NCBI GenBank assembly: GCA_016192845.1 | Contig: JACPTI010000081.1 | Coordinates: 1 to 41,576, forward strand | Direction of reading: 5' to 3' | Source: Acidobacteriota bacterium | Lineage (GTDB): Bacteria; Acidobacteriota; Vicinamibacteria; Vicinamibacterales; UBA2999 | DNA: 41,576 bases | In this document: positions 32,249 to 40,476 of the stretch, piece after piece | Layout: each line of letters starts with the position of its first letter | How positions within the stretch are numbered: the stretch's first letter is position 1 | Notes under the pieces: generated by a model | What the model saw: only the letters and a program-made list of their open reading frames with translations | What the model was told of the DNA's origin: nothing | Database searches by the model: none | Position numbers and translations under genes: made by a program

Positions 32249-33118
32249 CTTTTGAGCCTCCACCGTGCGCGGCATAGTTGCGGAGCCTGGCAACCGCGAT
32301 GAGCGGCTCCTTGAAGCTTGGAACCTCCAGCGTCGACCGCGACAGCACCTTGTCGAGTAGAGGGCCGATCGTGTCCTTAGCTGGATCGAAGGCAATTCGG
32401 TTTCTGTGGCAAAGCACCTTTAACACGCTTTCAAAGGCGCTTCCGCACTTCGCGAGGCAGTCCTGGAAGTCCCCTTTTGCGGTAGTCCTCTAGCTAGCGC
32501 TTTCCTGAATTCATCATTCGTGCCCATGTAGGCAGGATCGGCCAACACGGACAGCGCCGGCAAAATGGCCTCGGTATAAACGACGTCCTCATCCACGCGT
32601 ACGACCTTGGGCAATGCGACGGTGCTGATCGAGGCACCACCACCCGGGAGCGTGTCCCGTCGCGTAACGACGGGTGTCAACTGCAACGACGTCTTCTCCG
32701 AGCGCAAAATGAGGTTAAGCGCATCGACCAGCTGATTTCGGTCCATCACCACGCGCCACGTGCTTTCTATCTTGAAAATAACCTCTAAGAAATCGCAGAA
32801 CTGGTCTGCGTTGCATTCGAAGAGGAAACCGATGGCATCGTCTCGCGCCGTGTAATGACTCGGGTTGGTCGAAAGTTTCGGCTCGCCGTACAGGTGCTGA
32901 AGGAGATGGTGGGCCTCCTGCCAGAACTCCGACGTGTGGTCGCCCTGGGGGTTCATCGGATCAACGTTCCAGCGTCCGCTGTATACGTCCCGTAGCAGAA
33001 GCAGCACGCGCTTGCGGGCTTTCTGCTCGATTTTGCTCGGCGAATATCCTTTCCCGCGCGGCTTCTGACGCCGTGAATAGGAATCGTAAATGGACGAGAG
33101 CCGATCGCTGAGTGACAT
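32249..33118 (-). pseudogene. STM4504/CBY_0614 (AbiJ-like) family protein, frameshifted and truncated
   Basis: From ATG 33118 the frame reads MSLSDRLSSIYDSYSRRQK and continues to NDEFRKALARGLPQ. The following codons make sense only in another frame: KGDFQDCLAKCGSAFESVLK, then VLCHRNRIAFDPAKDTIGP and RLRNYAAHGGG. A one-base indel near the AAAAGGGG run (about 32470-32480) explains this. The second half is the C-terminal domain of the STM4504/CBY_0614 family, related to AbiJ abortive-infection proteins. The C-terminus after HGGG is cut where the intron fragment begins. With the indel corrected the gene would still lack its last residues. Confidence 0.7.
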
Positions 33119-33252
33119 CGAGGTGACCACCTCAAAGATACCGCACTGGTCTAAGGGTTACCTGCCGATCGCATCTGCGGCTCCCATACCTTCTACTTCA
33201 CCCATGCCTGAGAACCGTCGCCCTCCCCTTTCGCTGGTGCTACGATCCACGT

Positions 33253-33963
33253 GTGCTGGATGACGATTCGAAAGAACTCGTTTCCGTCGCTGCAAAGGGC
33301 GCCGTCGAGGGGATACTCAAGCCGGTTCATGATCTGATTCTCGATCTAGCCGGCCCAGCCGCTCGCGAGTTCGGTGAAGCGTGGAGAACGGAGGTGCGCG
33401 TGTGGCGACTTGGACGAGCGGCGCGCCATGCACAACGGGTTCGGGAATTCCTCGAGCCGCTAGGCCTGAACCGACGCGACGTCCCCGTACGTTTTCTCTT
33501 GCGGTCTATCGAAGAAGCGTCCCTTGAAGAGGACGACGACCTCCAAGACCGCTGGGCGATGCTTCTGGCCAACGCGGCCGCGGGCAATGAGCGGATAACC
33601 ATCCTTCCCGGATACATCGACATTCTTCGTCAACTCACGCCCACCCATGCTGCAGTCCTCGATATGCTTTACGCCGCTCATGGAGACTCGATATCGCTTC
33701 AGCCCGAGCCTGTCGCCGATGAATACGAATGGCGCGGCTATCAGCCGACTCCAGCAGAGACAATCATCGACCGCTTCAGCCTTCCGAAACGGCAGTACAA
33801 CGTCCTCGCTTCTGATCTGCATCGTCTACAAGTCATCGATGGTGATCGCTGGGGAGGTGGATCCGTCGACGCCGGCCCCTCGGGACCGACAAGCTACGAA
33901 TCAATCCACATCACGCCGTTAGGTCGCGCCTTCGTGAGAGCTTGCACGCCGCCAAAGCCATAG
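33253..33963 (+). CDS. Abi-alpha family protein (DUF4393)
   Basis: The 236-residue protein begins with a predicted amphipathic or hydrophobic helix (VEGILKPVHDLILDLAGPAAREFGE) and continues with the helical DUF4393 core: RAARHAQRVREFLEPLGL, RDVPVRFLLRSIEEASLEEDDDLQDRWAMLLANAA. This is the Abi_alpha family, associated with abortive infection and often found in phage-defence islands. The C-terminal 80 residues resemble a winged-helix region (LPKRQYNVLASDLHRLQVIDGDRW). It starts at a GTG (33253). GC content is below that of housekeeping neighbours. Whether it acts alone is unknown. Confidence 0.8.
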   Translation: MLDDDSKELVSVAAKGAVEGILKPVHDLILDLAGPAAREFGEAWRTEVRVWRLGRAARHAQRVREFLEPLGLNRRDVPVRFLLRSIEEASLEEDDDLQDRWAMLLANAAAGNERITILPGYIDILRQLTPTHAAVLDMLYAAHGDSISLQPEPVADEYEWRGYQPTPAETIIDRFSLPKRQYNVLASDLHRLQVIDGDRWGGGSVDAGPSGPTSYESIHITPLGRAFVRACTPPKP

Positions 33964-34059
33964 CTACTCTCGCGTTCTCCGACCCTCACCGCGGGCCACC
34001 GGCAAAGAGCTACAGGTGGGACAGATCACGCCGGCTGCTCCGGCAATTGCCAAAGAGCA

Positions 34060-34136
34060 GGGAGCGCGCGGGGCGGGTCAAGACCGCGAAGCGCCGAGCG
34101 TAGCGAGGGTAGCCTTGACGCGCCCGAAGCGCTCCC
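34060..34136. repeat. Long imperfect hairpin upstream of toxin-antitoxin pair
   Basis: GGGAGCGCGCGGGGCGGGTC and its following AAG pair imperfectly with CTTGACGCGCCCGAAGCGCT and CCC, a stem of about 20 bp around a 30-base loop rich in GAGCG. It occupies most of the 230-bp gap between the Abi-alpha gene and the DUF433 gene. It could be a terminator of the former or a mobile palindrome. I see no attC-type core sites in it. Confidence 0.5.
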
Positions 34137-34194
34137 GCAGAATCCAGCGCCGGAGCGACGAACCTGATTGATTTCGAGCGGCAGGCAGGGCACT

Positions 34195-34428
34195 ATGCCA
34201 GATATGGCCCTGCTCGAGCGCATCACCGTTGACCCGAATCAATGTGGCGGGCGACCGTGCATTCGAGGGATGCGAATCCGCGTGACGGACATCCTTGCGA
34301 TGCTGTCGGAGGGGGTATCGCACGAGGAAATCCTGCGTGATTTCCCCTACCTCGAGCCTGACGACATCAAGGCCGCTTTGGCGTACGCCGCGCGACAGTC
34401 CGATCACGCCGTCCTGCAGCGGTCTTGA
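34195..34428 (+). CDS. DUF433-family antitoxin
   Basis: The 77-residue protein from ATG 34195 is a typical DUF433 protein: MALLERITVDPNQCGGRPCI, RGMRIRVTDILAMLSEGVSHEEILRDFPYLEPDDIKAALAYA. It has a helix-turn-helix-like fold and pairs with DUF5615 PIN-like proteins as a type II toxin-antitoxin module. Its stop codon overlaps the start of the toxin gene by 4 bp (TTGA), so the two are coupled. The likely roles are neutralising the toxin and binding the operon's promoter. Confidence 0.88.
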   Translation: MPDMALLERITVDPNQCGGRPCIRGMRIRVTDILAMLSEGVSHEEILRDFPYLEPDDIKAALAYAARQSDHAVLQRS

Positions 34429-34757
34429 ACTTCCTCGTCGACGCGCAGCTCCCTCCCGCGTTGGCGCGGTGGATCTCCGCGCGCGGCCACCAGGCCACAC
34501 ACGTGTTCGAGACCGCATTGGTCAAGGCGAACGATCCGGACATTTGGGAGCACGCACGACAGCAGGACGCAATAATCGTCAGCAAGGACGAAGACTTCGT
34601 AGATCGTTGGCTGCTCGACCAGACTCCCGTCGCATTGATTTGGATTCGAAAGGGCAATTGCTCAAACCGAGCATTGCTGGCGTGGCTTGAGCCACTCTGG
34701 CCTGACACTCTGAAGCGATTTGAAGAGGGTGAGCGATTTATCGAATTGCGCGAGTAG
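34425..34757 (+). CDS. DUF5615 (PIN-like) toxin
   Basis: The 110-residue protein starts at a TTG inside the antitoxin stop. It begins MNFLVDAQLPPALARWISAR, where Asp6 is the first acidic residue of the PIN-like active site, and continues with HVFETALVKANDPDIWEHAR and IIVSKDEDFVDRW with more acidic residues. The fold is that of PIN/Mut7-C-type ribonucleases. With DUF433 upstream it forms a VapBC-like module. RNA cleavage is inferred from the family. Confidence 0.87.
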   Translation: MNFLVDAQLPPALARWISARGHQATHVFETALVKANDPDIWEHARQQDAIIVSKDEDFVDRWLLDQTPVALIWIRKGNCSNRALLAWLEPLWPDTLKRFEEGERFIELRE

Positions 34758-34777
34758 TCGGCCTGAGAGGAACTGAC

Positions 34778-35098
34778 GTGCGAAGAAGAAGCAGTCTTAA
34801 GGTCACGCCCTCCAGTGGCAGTGTCTTCCGCGATCTGCGGTTCTCCGTCGAAGAAGCTGAGCGCCTGCTGGTTCGCGCGGACCTGTTGATTCAGCTCCAA
34901 AAGGCCATCACCGCATGAGGACTGACGCAGGCGAACGCCGCGAAGCTCTTGCGGGTCACGCAGCCTCGTGTCACAGACTTGCTGCGCGGCCGCATCGATC
35001 TCATTAGCACCGACAACCTGATTGGCATGCTGGCGCGCCTCGGCGTGCGCGTGCGCCTGCGCTTCGTCCTGAAGCCTGTGCGTCGTCGCGCGGCGTGA
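34778..35098 (+). pseudogene. XRE/HTH antitoxin gene with in-frame TGA
   Basis: The frame reads SVFRDLRFSVEEAERLLVRA and DLLIQLQKAITA, then a TGA (34916-34918), then GLTQANAAKLLRVTQPRVTD and LLRGRIDLISTDNLIGMLAR. Together this is a complete HTH protein of the XRE type found as antitoxin of RelE/HigB-like toxins, of about 106 residues. In relatives an arginine (CGA) stands at the position of the stop, so one C-to-T change explains it. The helix-turn-helix lies after the stop. No toxin gene is adjacent. It begins 20 bp after the PIN-like toxin gene. Confidence 0.75.
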
Positions 35099-35128
35099 CC
35101 CAGCTCCCAAGGCCGAAACCTCGCTTGA

Positions 35129-35667
35129 TGGAACGCCTGGGCCCATTGCCGGACGCGAGGAGGAAGGTCCTCTCGGATCTCGGATCTCGGATGTGACCCG
35201 GTTGCTGAGCGTTGTACAGCGAGTGGCGTCCACGCCGGTCAATTCCGTTGAGTCAGGCATAGCCGTACTGAAGCAACTGGCTCCGAGATGTACGAGGACC
35301 TGAACCAGGTTCAGCATGAATACATGATCGTATGCGCAGCGGAATGGTTAGTCACCCAGAAGCGCTGTCCGCCCGATACACTTTGGTCTTGGAATCCGCG
35401 CCAGACGGGATTGGCAGACGAACCAGACCTAGGGGTGAGCACAACGGTGTTGTGGTCTTATCGGCCGAGATCACGACATCGACAGAACCGAGGGGCCTTA
35501 TCGACAGTCGTATGCGTGACACATTGCAGAAGCTGTCCAGCATGGCCGGTCAGCGGTTCTACTTCACGGCATCACCAGCCATGTGCCAACGCGCGCGCAC
35601 GAAGATACGCAAAGGTGGTTGGCACATTGAAGCCGTACATCTTGCTGCGGTGGCCAATGCGCTCTAA
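35129..35667 (+). pseudogene. Unknown gene broken by several frameshifts
   Basis: Protein-like pieces in three frames line up. MERLGPLPDARRKVLSDLGS opens at 35129. ISDVTRLLSVVQRVASTPVN and SVESGIAVLKQLA follow after a 3 x CTCGGAT heptad repeat (35187-35207). EMYEDLNQVQHEYMIVCAAE and WLVTQ come from 35288, and YTLVLESAPDGIGRRTRPRG to FYFTASPAMCQRARTKIRKG then run to a stop at 35667. One more heptad copy would restore the first junction. The whole would be about 180 residues. I do not recognise the family; the AEITTS segment might be part of a nuclease-like core, which is only a guess. Confidence 0.5.
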
Positions 35668-35733
35668 CTACGCGCTGAGGCAATCGGTTGCTTGCGCGGT
35701 TCTCGGGCGGTGCCTGAGCGGAAACGTTGATAT
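35664..35733. other. Possible attC-like fold
   Basis: AACTACGCGCTGAGGCA and TGCCTGAGCGGAAACGTT are inverted with a 28-base centre, ending in AAC and GTT like the core sites of integron attC sites. The flanking bases do not match RYYYAAC and GTTRRRY well. It is located between a broken gene and the phosphatase gene, where a cassette junction would fall. Weak evidence. Confidence 0.2.
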
Positions 35734-36269
35734 GGCATCAGAACATCGTGAAGCTCATTGAGCCAAGCGAAGGCAAGGCGATTGCCGGACTCGATGTGCC
35801 GAAGGAGCTGTACTGGGTCCTGTCGTCTCCGTGGCCTCTTGCTGGCATGAAGTACCCGCGAACGGGATTCCCTTGGTCAAGTCTCAAGGCGGCAGGATTT
35901 TCTAAAGTCGTCTCTCTCCATCCAGGGTCGTACGACTCAGCGCCGCTAACGATAATCTACGCTGACCACCTCCAAGATCTCGTTGGCGGCGGTCCGCCTA
36001 CCGACGAGACCGTCGAGAAGGCGAAGATCAAGAGTGCGGTCTCCGCTACGGTGGCGGCTTGGAAGTCCGGAGACGGTGTCGTGGTTCATTGCGTTGGCGG
36101 ACGAGGCCGAAGCGGAACGGTGCTTGGCTGCGCACTTCGCGAGATCGGATTCTCGGCAGACGAGGCGATAGCGTTCCTCGACCGAGTTCATAAGGCTCGC
36201 GGCAAACCCGGTTGGCCCGAATCACCCTGGCAGAGCGCGCTTGTCAAGGATTGGCAAGCGGATGCCTGA
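35727..36269 (+). CDS. Cysteine-based protein phosphatase (dual-specificity/PTP-like)
   Basis: The protein has the PTP signature HCVGGRGRSGT with the catalytic Cys122 and Arg128 (numbering from TTG 35727), a preceding aspartate-rich segment YADHLQD that may supply the general acid, and a C-terminal helix AIAFLDRVHKARG. It probably hydrolyses phosphotyrosine or other phosphomonoesters. A GTG at 35748 (MKLIEPSEGKAIAG) would give 173 residues and may be the real start. No kinase lies nearby. It is one of a row of short genes on the same strand in the accessory region. Confidence 0.8.
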   Translation: MIWHQNIVKLIEPSEGKAIAGLDVPKELYWVLSSPWPLAGMKYPRTGFPWSSLKAAGFSKVVSLHPGSYDSAPLTIIYADHLQDLVGGGPPTDETVEKAKIKSAVSATVAAWKSGDGVVVHCVGGRGRSGTVLGCALREIGFSADEAIAFLDRVHKARGKPGWPESPWQSALVKDWQADA

Positions 36270-36343
36270 CGAGTAAATAGAGCCAACGCGCCGCTGAGCT
36301 GTTCCGGCGCGGCTCATTTGCAGTGAGGGTGCCCAAGTAGGAC

Positions 36344-36960
36344 GATGCCGCTCCAGCCGATACATTCGTTCAAACGAGGACGATGCGCAACGAATATACG
36401 CGTGGGCGCGTTACGTGTTCTGGGCCGATGTTGAATGTCGGCAGTACGACGCACATGATCGTGCCGAGCGGGAATCCCCGGTCGGCGTTGGTACGGTGCT
36501 CATGCTGCAGTTCTACGCCGCGTTGTGGGTAGCCGTCGAGGGGTGGCGGGCGTGTCCCTTGTCAGACCAGACCGTGGACGAACTTCTGACCGACCCAGCG
36601 TTCGAGCAGAACGTCCAGCTGCTACGCCGCTTTCGAAACGGTGTCTATCACTACCAACCAGACCTGATCAATGAGCGGTTGCTAGCATTCCTTCGAGAGG
36701 GCGAGCACGCCGTCACGTGGGCGTTTCTGCTCCATGACGAATTCAAGCGCGTCGTGTGGGAAATGGCGCACCCTCCTGGTCTCAGCCCGGCCGTTCAGGG
36801 TGAACTTGCAGATGCGGTCGAACGTTTGGTCGGCTGGCTACCAAACGACATACCTGAGGCGGCTCCTCACCGAGCGGATGACCAACACCGCGAAGTCGCC
36901 GAGATGATAATGAAGCACGGAAGTCGAAACACTGGCGCAGCAGAAGCGGGCAATGATTGA
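36344..36960 (+). CDS. Hypothetical protein with HEPN-like motif, 5' end possibly frameshifted
   Basis: The main frame runs from GTG 36415 (MFWADVECRQYDAHDRAE) for 181 residues. It is helical and contains VQLLRRFRNGVYHYQPDLIN, whose R-x4-H is the catalytic motif of HEPN ribonucleases. The frame is open upstream with protein-like sequence (NEDDAQRIYAWARYVFW), and an ATG in another frame at 36344 gives MPLQPIHSFKRG, so a one-base shift near the AAACGAGG stretch may have cut the natural start. HEPN function is inferred only from the motif. It closes the run of + strand accessory genes. Confidence 0.55.
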
Positions 36961-37155
36961 GGCCTTAAAGAGGCAGAAACAGGCCTCTTCAACCGACATC
37001 ACCTAATCTCGGCTCGCAGCACGCGCGACGACGCGCCCGCGGCGCTCCTCGGCGAGGCGTTCCGCCGGGCCGACTTCCTCCTCAATCACCTCGCGGTCGG
37101 CGAGGATCTGGCGGCGGCGTGGGCACGAAGTATGTGCGATATCACAAATCACCAA
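36961..37155. other. Non-coding gap with a possible gene remnant
   Basis: After the HEPN-like gene the sequence returns to high GC. One + frame (37006-37131) reads like the end of a native gene (RDDAPAALLGEAFRRADFLL, NHLAVGEDLAAAWARS) but has no start here, so it is probably a remnant cut by the accessory region. It is followed by degenerate heptads (ATCACAA, ATCACCA, ATCACAA at 37141-37161) with the polarity seen after + strand stop codons, which run into the exonuclease stop codon. Confidence 0.4.
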
Positions 37156-37905
37156 TCACAAATCAAAAATGGCTATGACGGGGCCATGGTCGCTGGTCCC
37201 GAACTCCCGCTGGACCGTGCATGAGACCGCGCGCCCGGCGATCGGCTGCGACGCGAAGACGTAGTCGAGCCGCCAGCCGATGTTCCGCTGCTTCAGGTTG
37301 CGCCACGGCGCCCACCAGGTGAAGAGCTCGGTGTTGCTCGGGTCGAGCTGCCGGTGCACGTCGACGAGCGAGCGGCTGAGAATCCGTTCGATGAGCGCGC
37401 GCTCCTCCGGCAGCTGGCCGACCGCGCGCGGCCTGCGCTCCTTCGGGTGGACGTCCATGTCGGTGCGCGCGACGTTCATGTCGCCACAGAGGACGAGCGG
37501 CAGCCCCGCGGCCTGGAACTCCGCGGCGTAGGCGTCGAGCGCCTCCAGGAACCGCATCTTCGCGGGAAAGTCCCTGCCGCCGTTCGGCACGTAGATCGAG
37601 GCGACCGTCGCCTGCGGCAGCCGCACCGTCACGATGCGGTGCTCGTAGTCGAACTCGGGATGGTGAAACGCCGGCCGCTCGGGATGGCTCGTCCTCCTGA
37701 CGTGCAAGCCGACGCCGGAATAGCCCTTCCCGCCATGCCAGTAGCACCAGTAGCCCTCCAGCTCGCAGAGCCACACCGGCAGCTGATCGATCGACGCCTT
37801 GATCTCCTGCAGGCAGAGGACGTCGGGCTGCTCGCGTTCGATGAACTGCTGCAGCTCGGACTGGCGCGCGCGGATACCGTTGACGTTCCAGGTGGCGACT
37901 TTCAC
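37156..37905 (-). CDS. xthA: Exodeoxyribonuclease III (AP endonuclease)
   Basis: The enzyme cuts DNA at abasic sites and removes 3' blocking groups in base excision repair. From GTG 37905 the 249-residue protein reads MKVATWNVNGIRARQSELQQ, with the metal-binding glutamate in DVLCLQEIK, the YVPNGG loop, the active-site GDMNVARTDMDV, a WWAPWRNLKQRNIGWRLDYVF segment and the final GTSDHGPV. All catalytic residues of the XthA family are present. The longer upstream frame is out of family. The stop codon is embedded in degenerate heptad repeats. It is divergent from the M14 peptidase gene with only 24 bp between. Confidence 0.95.
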   Translation of the reverse strand: MKVATWNVNGIRARQSELQQFIEREQPDVLCLQEIKASIDQLPVWLCELEGYWCYWHGGKGYSGVGLHVRRTSHPERPAFHHPEFDYEHRIVTVRLPQATVASIYVPNGGRDFPAKMRFLEALDAYAAEFQAAGLPLVLCGDMNVARTDMDVHPKERRPRAVGQLPEERALIERILSRSLVDVHRQLDPSNTELFTWWAPWRNLKQRNIGWRLDYVFASQPIAGRAVSCTVQREFGTSDHGPVIAIFDL

Positions 37906-37929
37906 CGTTGTCGATATGATACGAGCTTG

Positions 37930-40476
37930 ATGCTGACGAGAGCGCGCGCGCTGGTCCTCGTGTCGGCGCTCGTCGTGCTCGCCTCCGCGCAGGCGGGCAC
38001 GCGGCCCGTGACGACGCCGGAGGAGCACTTCGGCGCGCGTATCGGCGACGACCACTTTCTCGCCACCTACACGCAGATGGAGGCGTACTGGAAGCGGCTC
38101 GACCGCGAGTCGGACCGCATGATGCTCGTCGATATCGGCCGCACGGAAGAGGGGCGGACGCAGTGGATGGCCGTCATCACCGCGCCCGAGCACTTCGCCA
38201 GGCTCGAGCGGTTCAAGGAGATCTCACGGCGGCTGGCGCGGGCGGAAGGCGTCACGGACGACCAGGCGCGTGCGCTTGCCGCCGAAGGGAAGGCCGTCGT
38301 CTGGATCGATGGCGGGCTGCACGGGAACGAAGTGCTGTCGGCGCAGCAGCTCGTCGAGACGGTGTATCAACTGGTGAGCCGCAGCGACGACGAAACCGAG
38401 CGTATCCTCCGCGACGTCATCGTGCTCGCCGTACACGCCAACCCCGACGGCCACGAGCTGGTCGCCGGCTGGTACATGCGCGAAGCGAACCCGCGCGACA
38501 GGTCGCTCGCCGGGCTGCCGCGCCTGCACCAGAAGTACGCCGGGCACGACAACAACCGCGACTTCTACATGGCGACGCAGGCCGAGACGATCAACATGAG
38601 CCGCATTCTGTACCGGGAATGGGTGCCGCAGATCGTCTACAACCACCACCAGGCGGATGTCCCGGGCGCGGTGATGTACGTGCCGCCGTACCGGGAGCCG
38701 TCGAACTACCTGTTCGATCCGCTCGTTCAGACCGGCATCACGCTGGCCGGCGCCGCCATGCACGGCCGGTTCGCGGCGGAAGGGAAGGACGGCGTGCTGG
38801 CGGGGAGCGGCTCGTCGTATTCCACCTGGTGGAACGGCGGGCTCAGGACGAGCGCCTACTTTCACAATCAGATCGGGCTGCTCACCGAAACCGGCGGAAG
38901 CCCGACACCCGGCGGCGTGCGGTTCCGGCGGGCGGTGGAGTACTCCGTGACCGCCAATCGCGCGGTGCTCGACCTCGCGTCGCGGCACCGCGAGATGTGG
39001 CTTTACAACGTCTACCGGATGGGACGGAACTCGATCGAGCGCGGCAGCCGCGACTCCTGGACGGCGCTGCCGCATCGGCCCGTGGATCCGGTGCCGGACC
39101 CGCGGCTGCGCGACCCGCGCGCGTACGTCATGCCGTCCGACCAGCCCGATTTTCTGACGGCGACCAAGTTCGTCAACGCCCTCATCCGGACCGGCGTGGA
39201 TGTGCTCCGGGCGACGGCGGCATTTCAGATCAACGTGCGGACGTATCCCGCCGGCTCCTACGTCGTGCGGACGGCGCAGGCCTTCCGCCCGCACGTGCTC
39301 GACATGTTCGAGCCGCAGGACTACCCGGACGACGTTCTGGAGGAAGGAGGCGCGCTGCGGCCGCCCTACGACAGCGCCGGCTGGACGCTGGCGTTCCAGA
39401 TGGGCGTCCGGTTCGATCGCATTCTGGACGATTTCGACGGGCCGTTCGAGCGGATGGTCGGCGAGGCGGCGCCTCCAGCCGGTGCCGTGACGGGGCTGCC
39501 GGATGCCGCCGGATACCTCCTCAGCGCTCACCAGAACGACGCGGTCATCGCCGTCAATCGCCTGCTGAAGGCGGGTGAGCGTGTGTCCTGGCGGCGGGAC
39601 GGCCTCTACGTGGACGCCACGCCGGCCAGCCGCGCCATCGTGGCTGCGGCGGCGGAAGAGCTGGGGCTGACGTCTACGGGCGTGACGACGGCTCCAGCCG
39701 GCGCTCGGGTTGCGCTCCGGCCGGTCCGCCTCGGCCTGGTCGATCAGTACGGCGGCTGGACCACGAGCGGGTGGATCCGCTGGATTCTCGAGCGCTTCGA
39801 GTTTCCGTTCGAGGTGGTCTACCCGCCGGCGCTCGACGCCGGCAACCTGGCGGCCCGCTACGACGTGCTGATTCTCCCGAGCGAAGCGGTTCCGACGTAC
39901 CGGCGGCACATGCCGTCGGTGCCCCATGCCGATGCAGTGCCCGCCGAGTATCGCAGCCGGATCGGCGAGATTACCGTGGCGAAGACCGTCCCCGCGCTCG
40001 CGGCGTTCGTCGAAACCGGCGGCACGCTGCTCGCGATCGGTGGTGCAACGGCCGTCGCGCGCCATCTGGGGCTGCCGGTGTCGAGGCCGCTCGAGCACCT
40101 GCCGCGCGAGGAATACTTCGTGCCCGGCTCGGTGCTGCGCGCCGCCGTCGACCCGGCGGCGCCGCTCGCGTACGGCGCCGACAGCGACGTGGATGTCTTC
40201 TTCGACAACAGCCCCGTGTTCCGCTTGGAACCCGGCGCGGCCGCGCGCGGCGTGCGGGCGGTTGCCTGGTTCGACGGCGACGCGCCGCTCCGAAGCGGGT
40301 GGGCCTGGGGGCAATCGCACCTCGAGGGCACCGCCGCCATCGTCGACGCGCCGCTCGGTCGAGGCCGGGTCGTGTTGTACGGGCCCGAGATCACGTTTCG
40401 CGCCCAGTCGCACGGGACGTTCAGGTTTCTCTTCAACGGGATTTACGGCGCCGCTAACGAACCACCGAGTCACTGA
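37930..40476 (+). CDS. Secreted M14-family zinc carboxypeptidase, large
   Basis: The 848-residue protein begins with a signal peptide (MLTRARALVLVSALVVLASA) and an N-terminal M14 domain. The HxxE zinc motif is HGNE (His131, Glu134), with further motifs NPDGHELVAGW, GHDNNRDFYM, IVYNHHQAD and the late LLTETGG that supplies the general base. The C-terminal half (about 560-848) is not catalytic: a segment LVDQYGGWTTSGWIRWILER and an amidotransferase-like end (YDVLILPSEAVP, GGTLLAIGGATAVARHLG) resemble the extra domain of the large acidobacterial members. It probably trims peptides in the periplasm or outside the cell. It shares a short divergent promoter with xthA. Confidence 0.9.
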   Translation: MLTRARALVLVSALVVLASAQAGTRPVTTPEEHFGARIGDDHFLATYTQMEAYWKRLDRESDRMMLVDIGRTEEGRTQWMAVITAPEHFARLERFKEISRRLARAEGVTDDQARALAAEGKAVVWIDGGLHGNEVLSAQQLVETVYQLVSRSDDETERILRDVIVLAVHANPDGHELVAGWYMREANPRDRSLAGLPRLHQKYAGHDNNRDFYMATQAETINMSRILYREWVPQIVYNHHQADVPGAVMYVPPYREPSNYLFDPLVQTGITLAGAAMHGRFAAEGKDGVLAGSGSSYSTWWNGGLRTSAYFHNQIGLLTETGGSPTPGGVRFRRAVEYSVTANRAVLDLASRHREMWLYNVYRMGRNSIERGSRDSWTALPHRPVDPVPDPRLRDPRAYVMPSDQPDFLTATKFVNALIRTGVDVLRATAAFQINVRTYPAGSYVVRTAQAFRPHVLDMFEPQDYPDDVLEEGGALRPPYDSAGWTLAFQMGVRFDRILDDFDGPFERMVGEAAPPAGAVTGLPDAAGYLLSAHQNDAVIAVNRLLKAGERVSWRRDGLYVDATPASRAIVAAAAEELGLTSTGVTTAPAGARVALRPVRLGLVDQYGGWTTSGWIRWILERFEFPFEVVYPPALDAGNLAARYDVLILPSEAVPTYRRHMPSVPHADAVPAEYRSRIGEITVAKTVPALAAFVETGGTLLAIGGATAVARHLGLPVSRPLEHLPREEYFVPGSVLRAAVDPAAPLAYGADSDVDVFFDNSPVFRLEPGAAARGVRAVAWFDGDAPLRSGWAWGQSHLEGTAAIVDAPLGRGRVVLYGPEITFRAQSHGTFRFLFNGIYGAANEPPSH

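Noticed and set aside
31786..32277. 163-codon open frame inside the intron fragment
   Set aside because: It lies in the structured RNA part of the group II intron and its composition is Arg-rich without a family match.
34778..35098. TGA as a sense codon (selenocysteine or recoded)
   Set aside because: Many genes in the window end with TGA, no SECIS-like hairpin is evident after it, and relatives have arginine there.
36280..36414. Full attC site after the phosphatase gene
   Set aside because: The inner sequence is not symmetric and each putative core site has a mismatch; only the outer AACGCGCC/GGGCGCGTT match remains.
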